Origin: an uncultured bacterium
Lineage (GTDB): Bacteria > Cyanobacteriota > Vampirovibrionia > Gastranaerophilales > Gastranaerophilaceae
Direction of reading: 5' to 3'
DNA length: 64,000 nt
NCBI GenBank assembly: GCA_949298805.1
Contig: CASFXY010000003.1
Location: 22,868-86,867, forward strand
Made by a program: the position numbers and the translations under genes. Below are positions 17,255 through 26,552 of the stretch, piece by piece. The notes beneath the pieces are model-generated. The model ran no database searches. It was not told the DNA's origin and was given only the letters and a program-made list of their open reading frames with translations. Within the stretch, counting starts at the first letter, position 1. Each line of letters opens with the position of its first letter.

Positions 17255-17843
17255 ATTTTGTAATAACAAAAACAGCTTCTTCTGTAAAAAAGTTAGTAAT
17301 TGTTCTTATTAATATTCCGCTTCTGGCTTTTTTTCTTGTAAGATAAATTGATTCTTCAATTTTTATACCCCTTTTTTTGCAGAATTCAAAAAAGTCATTA
17401 ACGGTTAAAAGGTGTATATTGGGAGTATTATACCACTCATAAGGAAGCACTTTGCTTTTAGGCATTTTGCCTTTAAAAAACAGATAAAACCTGACTTTCC
17501 AGTATGCAAAGTTTGGAAAACTGACAATAGAGCGTTTTGCAACTCTTAACATTTCCTCCATAACATATTCAGGATTGTTTGTTGATTGCAATGTTTGATT
17601 TAAAATTGCATAGTCAAAACATTTATCAGGGAATTGTTTTAAGCCTTTATCCAAGTCCCCCTGAATTATACTAAGTCCCTTTTCAAGTGCCTCTATTACG
17701 CAATTTTCGTCTATTTCTATCCCTACTCCGGTTACTTGTTTTTTATCAATAAGCATTTTAAATAACGCACCGGAACCGCAACCTAAGTCTAATATTTTAG
17801 ATTTTTCTTTTACAAGTTGTATTATCGCACTGTAGTTAAGCAT
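17253..17843 (-). CDS. metW: MetW, methyltransferase-fold partner of MetX
   Basis: A 196-residue class I methyltransferase-fold protein. It contains the SAM-binding motif ILDLGCGSGALF (near 17-28), an acidic GIEIDE, and the MetW-typical SFPNFAYWKVRF and LPYEWYNTPNIH segments. MetW supports MetX activity in methionine biosynthesis in several bacteria; its exact chemistry is not settled. It follows metX with 1 nt between stop and start, as in other metX-metW operons. Confidence 0.92.
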   Translation of the reverse strand: MLNYSAIIQLVKEKSKILDLGCGSGALFKMLIDKKQVTGVGIEIDENCVIEALEKGLSIIQGDLDKGLKQFPDKCFDYAILNQTLQSTNNPEYVMEEMLRVAKRSIVSFPNFAYWKVRFYLFFKGKMPKSKVLPYEWYNTPNIHLLTVNDFFEFCKKRGIKIEESIYLTRKKARSGILIRTITNFFTEEAVFVITK

Positions 17844-17844
17844 T

Positions 17845-18942
17845 TTAACCCTTCAAAAAACTTTCTATAATTTTTGTTTGCTTTTCCCATTCAATTAAAA
17901 ATGCATCGTGACCGCAAGCACTTTTTAGTTCCACAAATGAAACTTCTTTGTTATTTTTAATTAATGCGTCTGCCATAATTTTTGCCTGTTCTGTTGAAAA
18001 AAGCCAATCTGAAGAAAAGGAAATTATTAAAAATCTTGAATTTGTTTTCTCCATAGCTTTTTCAAGCGAACCGTATTTTCTTGCAGGATCATAATAGTCG
18101 ACTGCTTTTGTAATATACAGGTAACTGTTTGCATCAAACCTGTCTACAAAAATTCTTCCCTGATGCTCAAGATAACTTTCCACTTGAAAGTCTACGCCAA
18201 AATCAAAAGATGGTTTGTCCTTAAAATCTCTACCAAACTTGTTATGCATTGCTTCTTCGCAAAGATAGGTTATATGCCCAACCATTCTTGCAATACTGAG
18301 TCCGCGCTCCGGGTGTTCCGAATTATAATAGTTTCCGTTATTAAAATTTTTATCTGAAATTATTGCATTTCTGCCAACCGCATTAAAAGCTATGCCTTGA
18401 GCTGTTAATCTTGGAGTGCAAGCAATAATTATTGTTGATTTAACCATATTCGGATATTCTATGGACCATTCAAGAGCTTGCATACCACCCATTGAGCCGC
18501 CAACAACAATAAGTTTTTTTACACCTAAATGTTCAATTAATTCTTTTTGCACCTTTACCATATCATTTACCGTTATGACAGGAAAATCAAGGGCATATTC
18601 TTTGCCGGTATCAGGATTAATTGATGAGGGTCCTGTTGTGCCTTTGCACCCACCCAAAACATTTGAGCATATAACAAAAAATCTTTTTGTATCAAAAGCT
18701 TTGTTATCACCTATCATTGTGTCCCACCAGCCGGGCTTTTTGTCTTCATGCGAATGATAGTAAGCAGCATGAGCATCTGCTGTTAGAGCATGCAAAATTA
18801 AAATCGCGTTATCCCTTTGTTCGTTTAATTTACCGTATGTTTCGTATGCAACTTGAATATTTTTCAGTTCTCTGCCGCATTCAAGTTTAATGGGTTTATC
18901 AATTTTATAATATTTTGTCTCGACAAGAATTTTTTCATCCAT
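17845..18942 (-). CDS. metX: Homoserine O-acyltransferase MetX
   Basis: Alpha/beta-hydrolase-fold enzyme that acylates homoserine in the first committed step of methionine synthesis. It has 365 residues. The nucleophile S150 sits in VVGGSMGGMQ; the family signature NVLGGCKGTTGP is near 95-105; the catalytic His is in the C-terminal CGHDAFL. Whether the donor is acetyl- or succinyl-CoA cannot be decided from these motifs. It is the first gene of the metXW pair. Methionine salvage (mtnA) is also in this window. Confidence 0.95.
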   Translation of the reverse strand: MDEKILVETKYYKIDKPIKLECGRELKNIQVAYETYGKLNEQRDNAILILHALTADAHAAYYHSHEDKKPGWWDTMIGDNKAFDTKRFFVICSNVLGGCKGTTGPSSINPDTGKEYALDFPVITVNDMVKVQKELIEHLGVKKLIVVGGSMGGMQALEWSIEYPNMVKSTIIIACTPRLTAQGIAFNAVGRNAIISDKNFNNGNYYNSEHPERGLSIARMVGHITYLCEEAMHNKFGRDFKDKPSFDFGVDFQVESYLEHQGRIFVDRFDANSYLYITKAVDYYDPARKYGSLEKAMEKTNSRFLIISFSSDWLFSTEQAKIMADALIKNNKEVSFVELKSACGHDAFLIEWEKQTKIIESFLKG

Positions 18943-19078
18943 AACACAAGCATTGTAGCATAATCAAATTAAAGTTTATCTTATTGTAAACTTTAGTATA
19001 AATTTTGTAAAAAAAGCAAAAGTTTTTCTAAAGTGTGCCGATAGTAGAAATATAACAATACACATATAGGAAAATTAT

Positions 19079-20362
19079 ATGGAAAACTTTGGAAACCATA
19101 AAAGTGAAGGGCAAGATACAGGCATTTCGATTTATTCTCGTTCAATAAATTTATTGGATGATGACCCGCTTGAGGAGATTTTTGCACTTAATTTAGGCGA
19201 TTTTCTGACCGAACATTTGATAAATCCGGAACTTGCACACAAGATAGGTGATAAAGTCAGGGACAAAAACGAAAGCTTGAAAGAACAACTAAGAGAACTT
19301 GTCTCTATATATTCTATTGATAACACCCTTTCGCTTTTGGGATTTAAAAACGATGAAGATTTTGTTATTTACAATTCAATAGCAAAGACTATAAAACTTA
19401 TGCTCTCTCTGGAGGAGTGCAATATTTATCTAAGCAATAAAGGCGATGAATTAAAACTTCGCGGTAACAGCGATGATAAGATTGATAGAGCAATTGGTGA
19501 ATATATCTTTGATTCTCATAAAGAAGAAAAAGACGTAGTATTTGTAAAAGATGGTTTGCAAATAAGTGTTTTTCCTATGAAAAACAATTTTGAATGCATA
19601 GGTTCTATTGAAATTATAAGAAAAGCAGACAAGCCTCTTGAAAAACAATTTGAACAACTGATAAAAATAACCGCGGGTTTATTTGTTACTTCTTTGGGCT
19701 TGCAAAAATTAATAGATGAAGTTAACAGACTGATTTCGCAAAAGATAGTTTCGACTTCCGAATTACAAAATCTGCGAGCACAACTAACAGCTATAATAGG
19801 TGATTTAGGTGATCAGCAGCAGTCATTCGTTGAAAAACTTGCTTATGCGGTTGATTGTAAAGGTAAATATAAAAATAACCATTCAAAAAATACTGCGGAA
19901 CTTTCAAGAGAGATTTGTCACTACCTTGAATTAAATGAAAAAACAACAGATTTAATATATTATGCAGGACTTTTACAAAACATAGGCAAAATAACTCTAA
20001 GCGATGAATTGTTCTGTAAAAAAGAAAAGCTTACAAAAGAAGAATGGGAAAAACTGCAAGAGCACCCAAATGCCGGTGTAAGTCTGCTTATGAACATAAA
20101 CTTTATGTCTGAAGTTGTTCCATACATTCATTATCAGCGTGAACGTTGGAATGGTCAAGGTACACCGGAGGGTTTAAACGGTAATTCAATACCATTCGGC
20201 TCAAGGATAATTGCACTAGCAGATGCTTATTGTGCTTTGCTTGAGGATAGGCCTCAAAGGGAAGCTTTAAGCAGTCAAGAAGCACTTAAAATTCTTCAAA
20301 GTGAAAGTGGCGTTAAGTGGGATCCTGTTGTAGTGGATGCACTTGTTAAGTTGAAATCTTAG
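19079..20362 (+). CDS. GAF-like plus degenerate HD-GYP domain protein
   Basis: 427 residues: an N-terminal region of unknown fold (1-90), a GAF-like sensory segment (about 90-215), a short coiled linker, then an HD-GYP-like domain (about 245-427). The HD-GYP core is recognisable (YAGLLQNIGKI, EHPNAG, RERWNGQGTPEGLNG, IALADAYCAL), but the metal-binding HD dipeptide is QN, the paired HH is HY, and GYP reads GTP. It is therefore probably not an active c-di-GMP phosphodiesterase and may instead bind nucleotide or protein. It is a single gene between metX (divergent) and a terminator. Confidence 0.8.
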   Translation: MENFGNHKSEGQDTGISIYSRSINLLDDDPLEEIFALNLGDFLTEHLINPELAHKIGDKVRDKNESLKEQLRELVSIYSIDNTLSLLGFKNDEDFVIYNSIAKTIKLMLSLEECNIYLSNKGDELKLRGNSDDKIDRAIGEYIFDSHKEEKDVVFVKDGLQISVFPMKNNFECIGSIEIIRKADKPLEKQFEQLIKITAGLFVTSLGLQKLIDEVNRLISQKIVSTSELQNLRAQLTAIIGDLGDQQQSFVEKLAYAVDCKGKYKNNHSKNTAELSREICHYLELNEKTTDLIYYAGLLQNIGKITLSDELFCKKEKLTKEEWEKLQEHPNAGVSLLMNINFMSEVVPYIHYQRERWNGQGTPEGLNGNSIPFGSRIIALADAYCALLEDRPQREALSSQEALKILQSESGVKWDPVVVDALVKLKS

Positions 20363-20384
20363 CATAAGTCAAAAAAGTTAGACT

Positions 20385-20411
20385 ACTCCCTTTGAATAAG
20401 GGAGTTTTATT
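20385..20411. terminator. Terminator between the HD-GYP-like gene and permease
   Basis: An 8-bp stem, ACTCCCTT with AAGGGAGT, and a 5-nt loop (20385-20405) is followed by TTTTATTTTTTT on the plus strand. The permease stop lies in the same U-run on the minus strand. Confidence 0.7.
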
Positions 20412-21948
20412 TTTTTCTGTTTTTATTCCTGTGTGCCGGGTATCCATATATAAAATATATTATAATTCCTATTAATATCCATATTGGAAAGATAATTGAT
20501 GATGTTTTTAGCGTTTTTAGCGAGTATATTATCAGACCCGAACAAAAAACTATTCCAAGAATAGGAAATAATGGCACAAAGGGAACTTTAAACGGTCTTT
20601 TTCTATTTGGGTCGGTTTTTCTTAAAATAAGTACAATAATACATATAATGATAAATGATGTAAATGTTCCAAAGTTACAAAGCTCGGCAGATATATTTAA
20701 GTCCATAAATATTGAGCCTATGGCAACAACAATACCACAAATCCAAGTTAGCAGATTGGGCACCCTTGTTTTTCTGTTAACCACTCTTAATGAGCGTGGT
20801 AAAAACTTATCACGGCTCATAGAGTAGAGTATTCTTGCTGTGCCCAACTGATATACTAATAATACTGATGTTAAACCTGCAATTGCACCTGCTGAAATAA
20901 AGCCTGCAAACCAATCTTTTCCGACATGTTGCATTGCATGAGCTATTGGGGCTTGAATGTCTATTAGCTTATATGGGACCATACCTGTTAAAACCAGTGC
21001 AACGCCGATATAAAGAGCGGTACAAATTGCCAATGTGCCTAAAATGCCTATAGGAATATCTTTTTGGGGATTTTTTGTTTCTTCGGCAGTTGTTGATATG
21101 GCATCAAATCCAATATATGCAAAGAAAATTAAAAAAGTCCCCATTAGTACACCGGAAAATCCGTTAGGCATAAAGGGTGTCCAATTTTGCGGCTGAACAT
21201 ATTGAGAGCCTGCAATAATAAAAGTTGAAATTATAAAAATATTTATTGCAACCATAATACCGGCAAATCTGGTAGATTCCTTGACCCCTTTTACAAGAAT
21301 TAAAGTTATCAGTAAAACTATAAAAATTGCGGGCAAATTAATTGCAAAAGGTATTCTATCAAAAATAAACGGTATTTTATCATGTATATCAAGTCCATAT
21401 TTATCACACATTATACTGATTGAACGGTAATCATTTCTAAGCCAAATCGGAAAATGTGTAATAAAATCAGGTAAAACATGTTTAAAGCCTTTTAAAAACT
21501 GTGCAAAATAGCCACTCCAAGCGCTTGTTATAGTTATGTTTCCTATTGCATATTCAAGCATTAAAATCCAACCTACTACCCAGGCCATAAACTCACCCAT
21601 AGTTATATATGTGTATGTATAGGCCGAGCCTGCAATTGGTATCATAGCGGCAATTTCCGAATAGCAAAGCGCAGAAAATATGCTGGCAATTGCAGCCAAA
21701 ATCATTGAGAGCACAATAGCCGGTCCCGCTCCTGCACCTTCGGGTCCGCCTACTATTGCGCTGCCTACAATTGTGAAAATTCCGGTTCCCACAACAGCGC
21801 CAATGCCAAGAATTATAAGATCAAATGCGCTCAGAGTTTTTTTGAGCTCGGATTTTTTAGATGTTTCTATAACCTCATCGACAGATTTTTTTTCAAGTAA
21901 GTTAAGGGCAAAATTTTTAAATCCACCCTTTAATATTTTATTTTTCAT
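20407..21948 (-). CDS. APC-family amino-acid permease, copy A
   Basis: A 513-residue cytoplasmic-membrane transporter with about 12 membrane segments, of the cationic amino-acid transporter branch of the APC superfamily. Family motifs seen: DLIILGIGAVVGTGIF (TM1), GAGPAIVLS, the IGFDAIST and AEETKNPQKDIP segment, and LRKTDPNRKRPFKVPF before the last segments. It shares most of these almost exactly with the upstream gene at 21938, so the two are tandem duplicates; the reading frames overlap by 11 bp. The substrate is not predictable beyond amino acids or polyamines. Confidence 0.9.
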   Translation of the reverse strand: MKNKILKGGFKNFALNLLEKKSVDEVIETSKKSELKKTLSAFDLIILGIGAVVGTGIFTIVGSAIVGGPEGAGAGPAIVLSMILAAIASIFSALCYSEIAAMIPIAGSAYTYTYITMGEFMAWVVGWILMLEYAIGNITITSAWSGYFAQFLKGFKHVLPDFITHFPIWLRNDYRSISIMCDKYGLDIHDKIPFIFDRIPFAINLPAIFIVLLITLILVKGVKESTRFAGIMVAINIFIISTFIIAGSQYVQPQNWTPFMPNGFSGVLMGTFLIFFAYIGFDAISTTAEETKNPQKDIPIGILGTLAICTALYIGVALVLTGMVPYKLIDIQAPIAHAMQHVGKDWFAGFISAGAIAGLTSVLLVYQLGTARILYSMSRDKFLPRSLRVVNRKTRVPNLLTWICGIVVAIGSIFMDLNISAELCNFGTFTSFIIICIIVLILRKTDPNRKRPFKVPFVPLFPILGIVFCSGLIIYSLKTLKTSSIIFPIWILIGIIIYFIYGYPAHRNKNRKK

Positions 21949-23509
21949 TATTTTCTGATTTTCTTTGCTTTTTATAACCGTAAGATAAATATATTAATAT
22001 TCCAAGTGCCAACCACAGTGGAAATAATACTCTTGAGGTAGTCAGGAATTGCATTGAATATATCATTAAGCCGCCACAACAGAATACTCCTAAAAGTGGG
22101 AAAATTGGAGAAAAAGGAACTTTAAACGGTCTTTTTCTGTTTGGGTCGGTTTTTCTTAAAATTAACACTGCAATACAAACTATAATAAAAGAGGTAAATG
22201 TTCCAAAATTACATAATTCTGCGGCTGTTGATATATTTAAAAATAATGTTCCTAAAATACATATTAATGCTGTCATTATTGTAATTATGTGCGGAGTTTT
22301 GTATTTTTTGTGTACTGATTTAAGTAAAGATGGCAAATAATTATCTCTGCTCATTGCAAACAAAATTCTTGTTCCGGCGAGCATTAAAACTAAAAGAACA
22401 GAAGTAAGCCCTGTTAAGGCACCAAGGGAAATCAACCCTGCTACCCAATCTTGACCCGCCACCCTCATCGCATGTGCTATTGGTGCGTGCGTGTCGATTT
22501 GAGCAATTGGCACCATACCTGTAAGCACAAGCCCCACCAGTACATATACAATTGTGCAGACGGCAAGCGAACCTATTATTCCTATTGGGAGGTTTTTTTG
22601 AGGGTTTTTTGTTTCTTCGGCAGCTGTTGCTATTGCATCAAAGCCAATATAAGCAAAGAAAATAATGAACGCGCCCATAAAAATACCTTCAAAACCGTTT
22701 GGTGCAAACGGTACCCAGTTTTCAGGTTTTACATAAAAGGCACCTGTGAATACAAATAAAGCAATTACGGCTAATTTAATAATAACCATAATTCCTGCCA
22801 TATTGGTTGATTCTTTTATCCCTTTAATTAATATTGCAGCCATAAATAAAGTAATTATAATTGCGGGCAGATTGAAACAAAGAGGAATTCCCGCAATTGA
22901 TGGAATAACGTTTGATGCATCAATACCTTGTTTGCTTAGAGTATTTAATGCACTTCCATAGTCGTTTATAAGCCAAATTGGCGGATTTGTAATAAAAGAT
23001 GGCAAAAAAGGAAAACCTTTTAAAAATTGGATTAAATACCCTGTCCAAGCATTTACTACTGCGATATATCCCACAAGATATTCAAGCATTAAAACCCATC
23101 CTACAATCCAAGCCAAAAACTCGCCCATTGTAGCGTATGTGTATAGATATGCAGAACCGGCAGCCGGAATCATTGAAGCAAATTCACTGTAGCACATTGC
23201 AGAAAAAACACATGCAAGTGAAGCTAAAACCATTGAAACTACAAGTGCAGGTCCTGCGCCCGCGCTTTCGGGTGAACCTGCAGCAGCAATTCCAACCACT
23301 GTAAAAATTCCTGAACCGATTATTGCCCCTACACCCAATATTATAAGGTCAAACGCACCCAAGGTTTTTTCTAATCCTCCCTTGCTTGCATTTTCAATCA
23401 TTTCATCAGGATTTTTTGTTTTAAATAAATTTTTTACAAAATTTCCAATCGCTCCGACTTCAAATTTTTCTTCGCACGCATTGTGCAAGTTGTTGTTAAT
23501 CTCTTTCAT
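21938..23509 (-). CDS. APC-family amino-acid permease, copy B
   Basis: A 523-residue paralog of the adjacent permease: DLIILGVGAIIGSGIF (TM1), IGFDAIAT with AEETKNPQKNLP, and an identical LRKTDPNRKRPFKVPF. It has about 12 membrane segments and a hydrophilic N-terminal extension (about 35 residues). It sits 19 bp downstream of glyQ and overlaps copy A by 11 bp, so all three genes may be co-transcribed. Retention of both copies suggests divergent substrate or affinity, which is inference. Confidence 0.9.
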   Translation of the reverse strand: MKEINNNLHNACEEKFEVGAIGNFVKNLFKTKNPDEMIENASKGGLEKTLGAFDLIILGVGAIIGSGIFTVVGIAAAGSPESAGAGPALVVSMVLASLACVFSAMCYSEFASMIPAAGSAYLYTYATMGEFLAWIVGWVLMLEYLVGYIAVVNAWTGYLIQFLKGFPFLPSFITNPPIWLINDYGSALNTLSKQGIDASNVIPSIAGIPLCFNLPAIIITLFMAAILIKGIKESTNMAGIMVIIKLAVIALFVFTGAFYVKPENWVPFAPNGFEGIFMGAFIIFFAYIGFDAIATAAEETKNPQKNLPIGIIGSLAVCTIVYVLVGLVLTGMVPIAQIDTHAPIAHAMRVAGQDWVAGLISLGALTGLTSVLLVLMLAGTRILFAMSRDNYLPSLLKSVHKKYKTPHIITIMTALICILGTLFLNISTAAELCNFGTFTSFIIVCIAVLILRKTDPNRKRPFKVPFSPIFPLLGVFCCGGLMIYSMQFLTTSRVLFPLWLALGILIYLSYGYKKQRKSENNEK

Positions 23510-23528
23510 CCTTCAAGAATTTTCCAAT

Positions 23529-24404
23529 CTACTTTTTAAGTAAAGGAAAACCTAGGCTCTCCCTTTGTTTCACATATAACTTGGCAACAGCTGCTGCCAT
23601 TGTTCTTACTCTGTTAATATAATTAACTCTTTCATCCTTTGAAATAACACCTCTTGCATCAAGTAAGTTAAAGGTGTGCGAGCATTTTAAAACCCAATCG
23701 TAAGCAGGTAAAACAATTCCTGCTTCAAGAGAGGAAAATGCTTCCGCTTCGCATAAGTCAAACATTTGAAACAATCTTTCGGGAGTTGAATACTCAAAAT
23801 TATATTTTGATTGTTCTATTTCGTTTTGTAAATATATATCACCGTATTTCAGATTGTTATCCCACATAACATCGTATACTGAATTGACATTTTGTAAATA
23901 CATTGCAATGCGTTCCAAGCCGTAGGTAATTTCAAGTGCAACCGGTTTGACTTCAAGCCCGCCTACTTGTTGAAAATATGTGAACTGGGTTATTTCCATG
24001 CCATCAAGCCATACTTCCCAACCCACACCTGCAGCACCCAATGTCGGGCTTTCCCAATTATCTTCTACAAATCTTACATCATGTTTGGATAAATCAATTC
24101 CTATTGCCTCAAGAGATTTTAAATAAATATCTTGAGCATTGTCCGGTGACGGTTTTAAGATTACCTGATATTGAAAATAATGACCAAGGCGGTTTGGATT
24201 TTCACCGTATCTTGCATCCGTCGGACGCCTGCAAGGTTCAATCATAGCGACACTATATGGCTCAGGGCCCAATGACCTTAAAAAAGTTGCGGGGTTCATA
24301 GTTGATGCACCTTTTTCGATATCATAAGGCTGTTGAATAATACATCCGTTATCAGACCAATATTTTGATAAATTTAATACAAGTTCTTGAAAAGTTATTG
24401 TCAT
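23529..24404 (-). CDS. glyQ: Glycyl-tRNA synthetase alpha subunit
   Basis: A 291-residue class II synthetase catalytic subunit of the tetrameric bacterial GlyRS. Typical segments: [57 protein letters not shown] and [14 protein letters not shown]. The beta subunit (glyS), which normally follows glyQ, is not adjacent: the next gene downstream is a permease. Start ATG 24404. Confidence 0.96.
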   Translation of the reverse strand: MTITFQELVLNLSKYWSDNGCIIQQPYDIEKGASTMNPATFLRSLGPEPYSVAMIEPCRRPTDARYGENPNRLGHYFQYQVILKPSPDNAQDIYLKSLEAIGIDLSKHDVRFVEDNWESPTLGAAGVGWEVWLDGMEITQFTYFQQVGGLEVKPVALEITYGLERIAMYLQNVNSVYDVMWDNNLKYGDIYLQNEIEQSKYNFEYSTPERLFQMFDLCEAEAFSSLEAGIVLPAYDWVLKCSHTFNLLDARGVISKDERVNYINRVRTMAAAVAKLYVKQRESLGFPLLKK

Positions 24405-24460
24405 AATTTAAATTCTATTACAAGTGTATAATTTACGCAAATTAAGATTTTGTAAAAGAA

Positions 24461-24485
24461 AGCCTCCGGTTTTACACAGAGGCTC
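24461..24485 (-). terminator. Terminator after DAHP synthase
   Basis: AGCCTC at 24461-24466 pairs with GAGGCT at 24479-24484, enclosing a 12-nt loop with some extra pairing. On the minus strand it is followed by TTCTTTT. Confidence 0.6.
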
Positions 24486-24497
24486 TGTGTATCAGAA

Positions 24498-25532
24498 CTA
24501 CATATTTTTATTATCGTAATCAATTCTGCCGATAAGTTTATTTAACTTTTTGGCAATATCTTTGAATTGTTCGATACTTAAACTTTGCGCACCATCTGAG
24601 GAGGCATGGTCAGGGTCATGATGAACTTCAATCATAAGTCCATGGGCACCTGCTATAAGAGCTGCTTTGCCCATAGGTTCAATAAGATATCTTTTACCTG
24701 TGCCATGTGATGGGTCAACAATTATTGGCAAATGAGAGTATTTTCTTATAATAGGAACTGCTGCAACATCCAGAGTATTTCTTGTAAAGTCGTTATCAAT
24801 TCCTTTTATACCTCGTTCACAAAGAATTACGTTAGGATTGCCATTGTATACTACATATTCGGCAGCAAGTAAAAATTCTCTTATTGTAGCTGCAGGTCCT
24901 CTTTTAATCATGACTGGCTTGTCAATTCTACCCAAAGCTTTTAACATTTTAAAGTTTTGCATATTTCTTGCGCCGACTTGTAATATGTCTGCATATTTAC
25001 AAACAAGAGGTATGTCCATTGTGTCCATAATTTCCGTTACAACAAGCAACCCTGTTTCTTTTCTCGCTTGCGCAAGATATTCAAGCCCTTTTTCTTCTAA
25101 GCCTTGAAAATCGTAAGGCGAAGTTCTGGGTTTAAAAGCCCCGCCTCTTAAAAATTGACAACCCATTTCTCTTGCTGCTTTTGCGACTTTTAAAAGTCCT
25201 TCATAATCTTTTTCAACACTGCAAGGTCCGGCCATAATGACAGGTCTTTCAAGTCCGCCTATTTTTACGCCGTTTTTAAATTCAATAATTGTGTCTTCTT
25301 CTTTTGTACTTCTCGAAACCAGTTTGTAGGGTTCCTGAATTACTTTTACTTCGCGCACACCTTCAAAGGTGTTTATACTTGTTGAATTAATTTTTGTTTT
25401 ATCCCCTAAAACTGCAACTACAGTCAAATGTTCTCCCCTGTTAATGTTTACTCTTAAACCTTTTGACTGTATGTAGTCGACAACTTGTCCGATTTGTTCT
25501 TCTGTTGCCTTTGGTTCCATTACGACAATCAT
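24498..25532 (-). CDS. aroF: 3-deoxy-7-phosphoheptulonate synthase (type I-beta)
   Basis: Condenses PEP and erythrose-4-phosphate to open the shikimate pathway. 344 residues: an N-terminal ferredoxin-like regulatory domain (1-75) and a TIM-barrel catalytic domain with MAGPCSVE (near 101), RGGAFKPRTSPYDFQG, QVGARNMQNF, KPVMIKRG and VDPSHGTGKR. The N-terminal domain is the type that confers Tyr/Phe feedback inhibition in Thermotoga-like enzymes. aroC, aroK and aroB are about 16 kb away in a separate operon. Confidence 0.95.
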   Translation of the reverse strand: MIVVMEPKATEEQIGQVVDYIQSKGLRVNINRGEHLTVVAVLGDKTKINSTSINTFEGVREVKVIQEPYKLVSRSTKEEDTIIEFKNGVKIGGLERPVIMAGPCSVEKDYEGLLKVAKAAREMGCQFLRGGAFKPRTSPYDFQGLEEKGLEYLAQARKETGLLVVTEIMDTMDIPLVCKYADILQVGARNMQNFKMLKALGRIDKPVMIKRGPAATIREFLLAAEYVVYNGNPNVILCERGIKGIDNDFTRNTLDVAAVPIIRKYSHLPIIVDPSHGTGKRYLIEPMGKAALIAGAHGLMIEVHHDPDHASSDGAQSLSIEQFKDIAKKLNKLIGRIDYDNKNM

Positions 25533-25571
25533 GTTTATACTCCAACTTAGTACTGTTACAAATAAATATTA

Positions 25572-25611
25572 AAGCACAAAAATAACATTTTAGTGAATTT
25601 TTTGTGCTTTT
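25572..25611. terminator. Hairpin after the F-[SK]-G gene pair
   Basis: AAAGCACAAAAA (25572-25583) pairs with TTTTTGTGCTTT (25600-25611), with a 16-nt loop. T-rich flanks on the minus strand fit termination of the 25638-27451 pair. Confidence 0.6.
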
Positions 25612-25637
25612 TAAAGTTTATAAAACTTATTATTTAA

Positions 25638-26552
25638 TTAATCATCATCGTCATCATGTTCATCATTGTCTTCATTATTATTGATTTGTGATTTTTGCAT
25701 TTTTTGCTCATCTGTTCCATTTGCTTGAGTATTTTCTGTTAAAGCTTGATGTTTTGTTTTTTCTTTTACCAATTTAACTATTTTGCCTGCAACGGGAACC
25801 ATAAGAACTGTGACCAGAAATCTTACCGTGATTGCAAATACGGTTAAAGACTTTGCTTTGTTGAAGTTTTTCGTGTATTCTTTTATTTTTGTTCTGAATT
25901 CTCTCGACCTTAGTATATCTTCGCTGAGTTCTTCAATATTTTTGCCTTCTATTTTATTTGCAATATCAGGCATACTTGTTATTACATTATCGAGGACTTC
26001 TTTACCTTTTTGCAAACAAAGTGCACCCTTGACTCTGTCTAAAACAACATCGCTTCCTTTGTCGATAAGTGCTGCCATTGTTGAAGATACTGCGGTTACT
26101 GTTATGTTATTTATCATAAGAGGCATTTTTCTTTCTTCTTCTATTTTTTTAGATTTTCTTGTATTGTTTACATAGAAGAAAGTTATTGCAAATGATGCTA
26201 AATCAGCCATTCTTGCTGATGGTTTTTTAAATTTGTTTAATTTATTTACAAGATTTTTAGAAGTTTCGGTATTACTTGCCTTACCTATAACCCAAGCGAT
26301 GCCTTTTATTATTTGCTCATATCCTTTATTTGCATATTCTTTTGTCTTTTTTACAAAATCTATATCATTTATAAATTTAATAATCTTATTTGGTTCTTTA
26401 TTTACCTTATCAGCTTCGGCAAAAATATTCTGAAAAGAACTTTCAATAGCGATTTTTATAGCATTTTGGACATCATCACCGTATTTGCTTATGGTGGATG
26501 CACCTTTAAAGTTTTGATTTTTTCCGTTTTGTACAACAGGAGTTATCTTCAT
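25638..26552 (-). CDS. F-[SK]-G-motif membrane protein, unknown function
   Basis: 304 residues. The N-terminus, MKITPVVQNGKNQNFKG, carries the NFKG motif (14-17). There are basic helical stretches, hydrophobic segments near 120-130, 148-165 and 240-262, and a C-terminal tail of Asn, Glu and a run of Asp/His (NNEDNDEHDDDDD). There is no signal peptide. It overlaps the upstream gene by 4 bp (ATGA), so the pair is coupled. The general plan (motif, helices, paired hydrophobic segments) resembles the 26549 and 2201 products. I know no function. Confidence 0.7.
   Translation of the reverse strand: MKITPVVQNGKNQNFKGASTISKYGDDVQNAIKIAIESSFQNIFAEADKVNKEPNKIIKFINDIDFVKKTKEYANKGYEQIIKGIAWVIGKASNTETSKNLVNKLNKFKKPSARMADLASFAITFFYVNNTRKSKKIEEERKMPLMINNITVTAVSSTMAALIDKGSDVVLDRVKGALCLQKGKEVLDNVITSMPDIANKIEGKNIEELSEDILRSREFRTKIKEYTKNFNKAKSLTVFAITVRFLVTVLMVPVAGKIVKLVKEKTKHQALTENTQANGTDEQKMQKSQINNNEDNDEHDDDDD

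Noticed and set aside
18943..19078. SAM-type riboswitch upstream of metX
   Set aside because: The spacer is only 136 bp, shared with a divergent gene, and shows no conserved SAM-riboswitch core.
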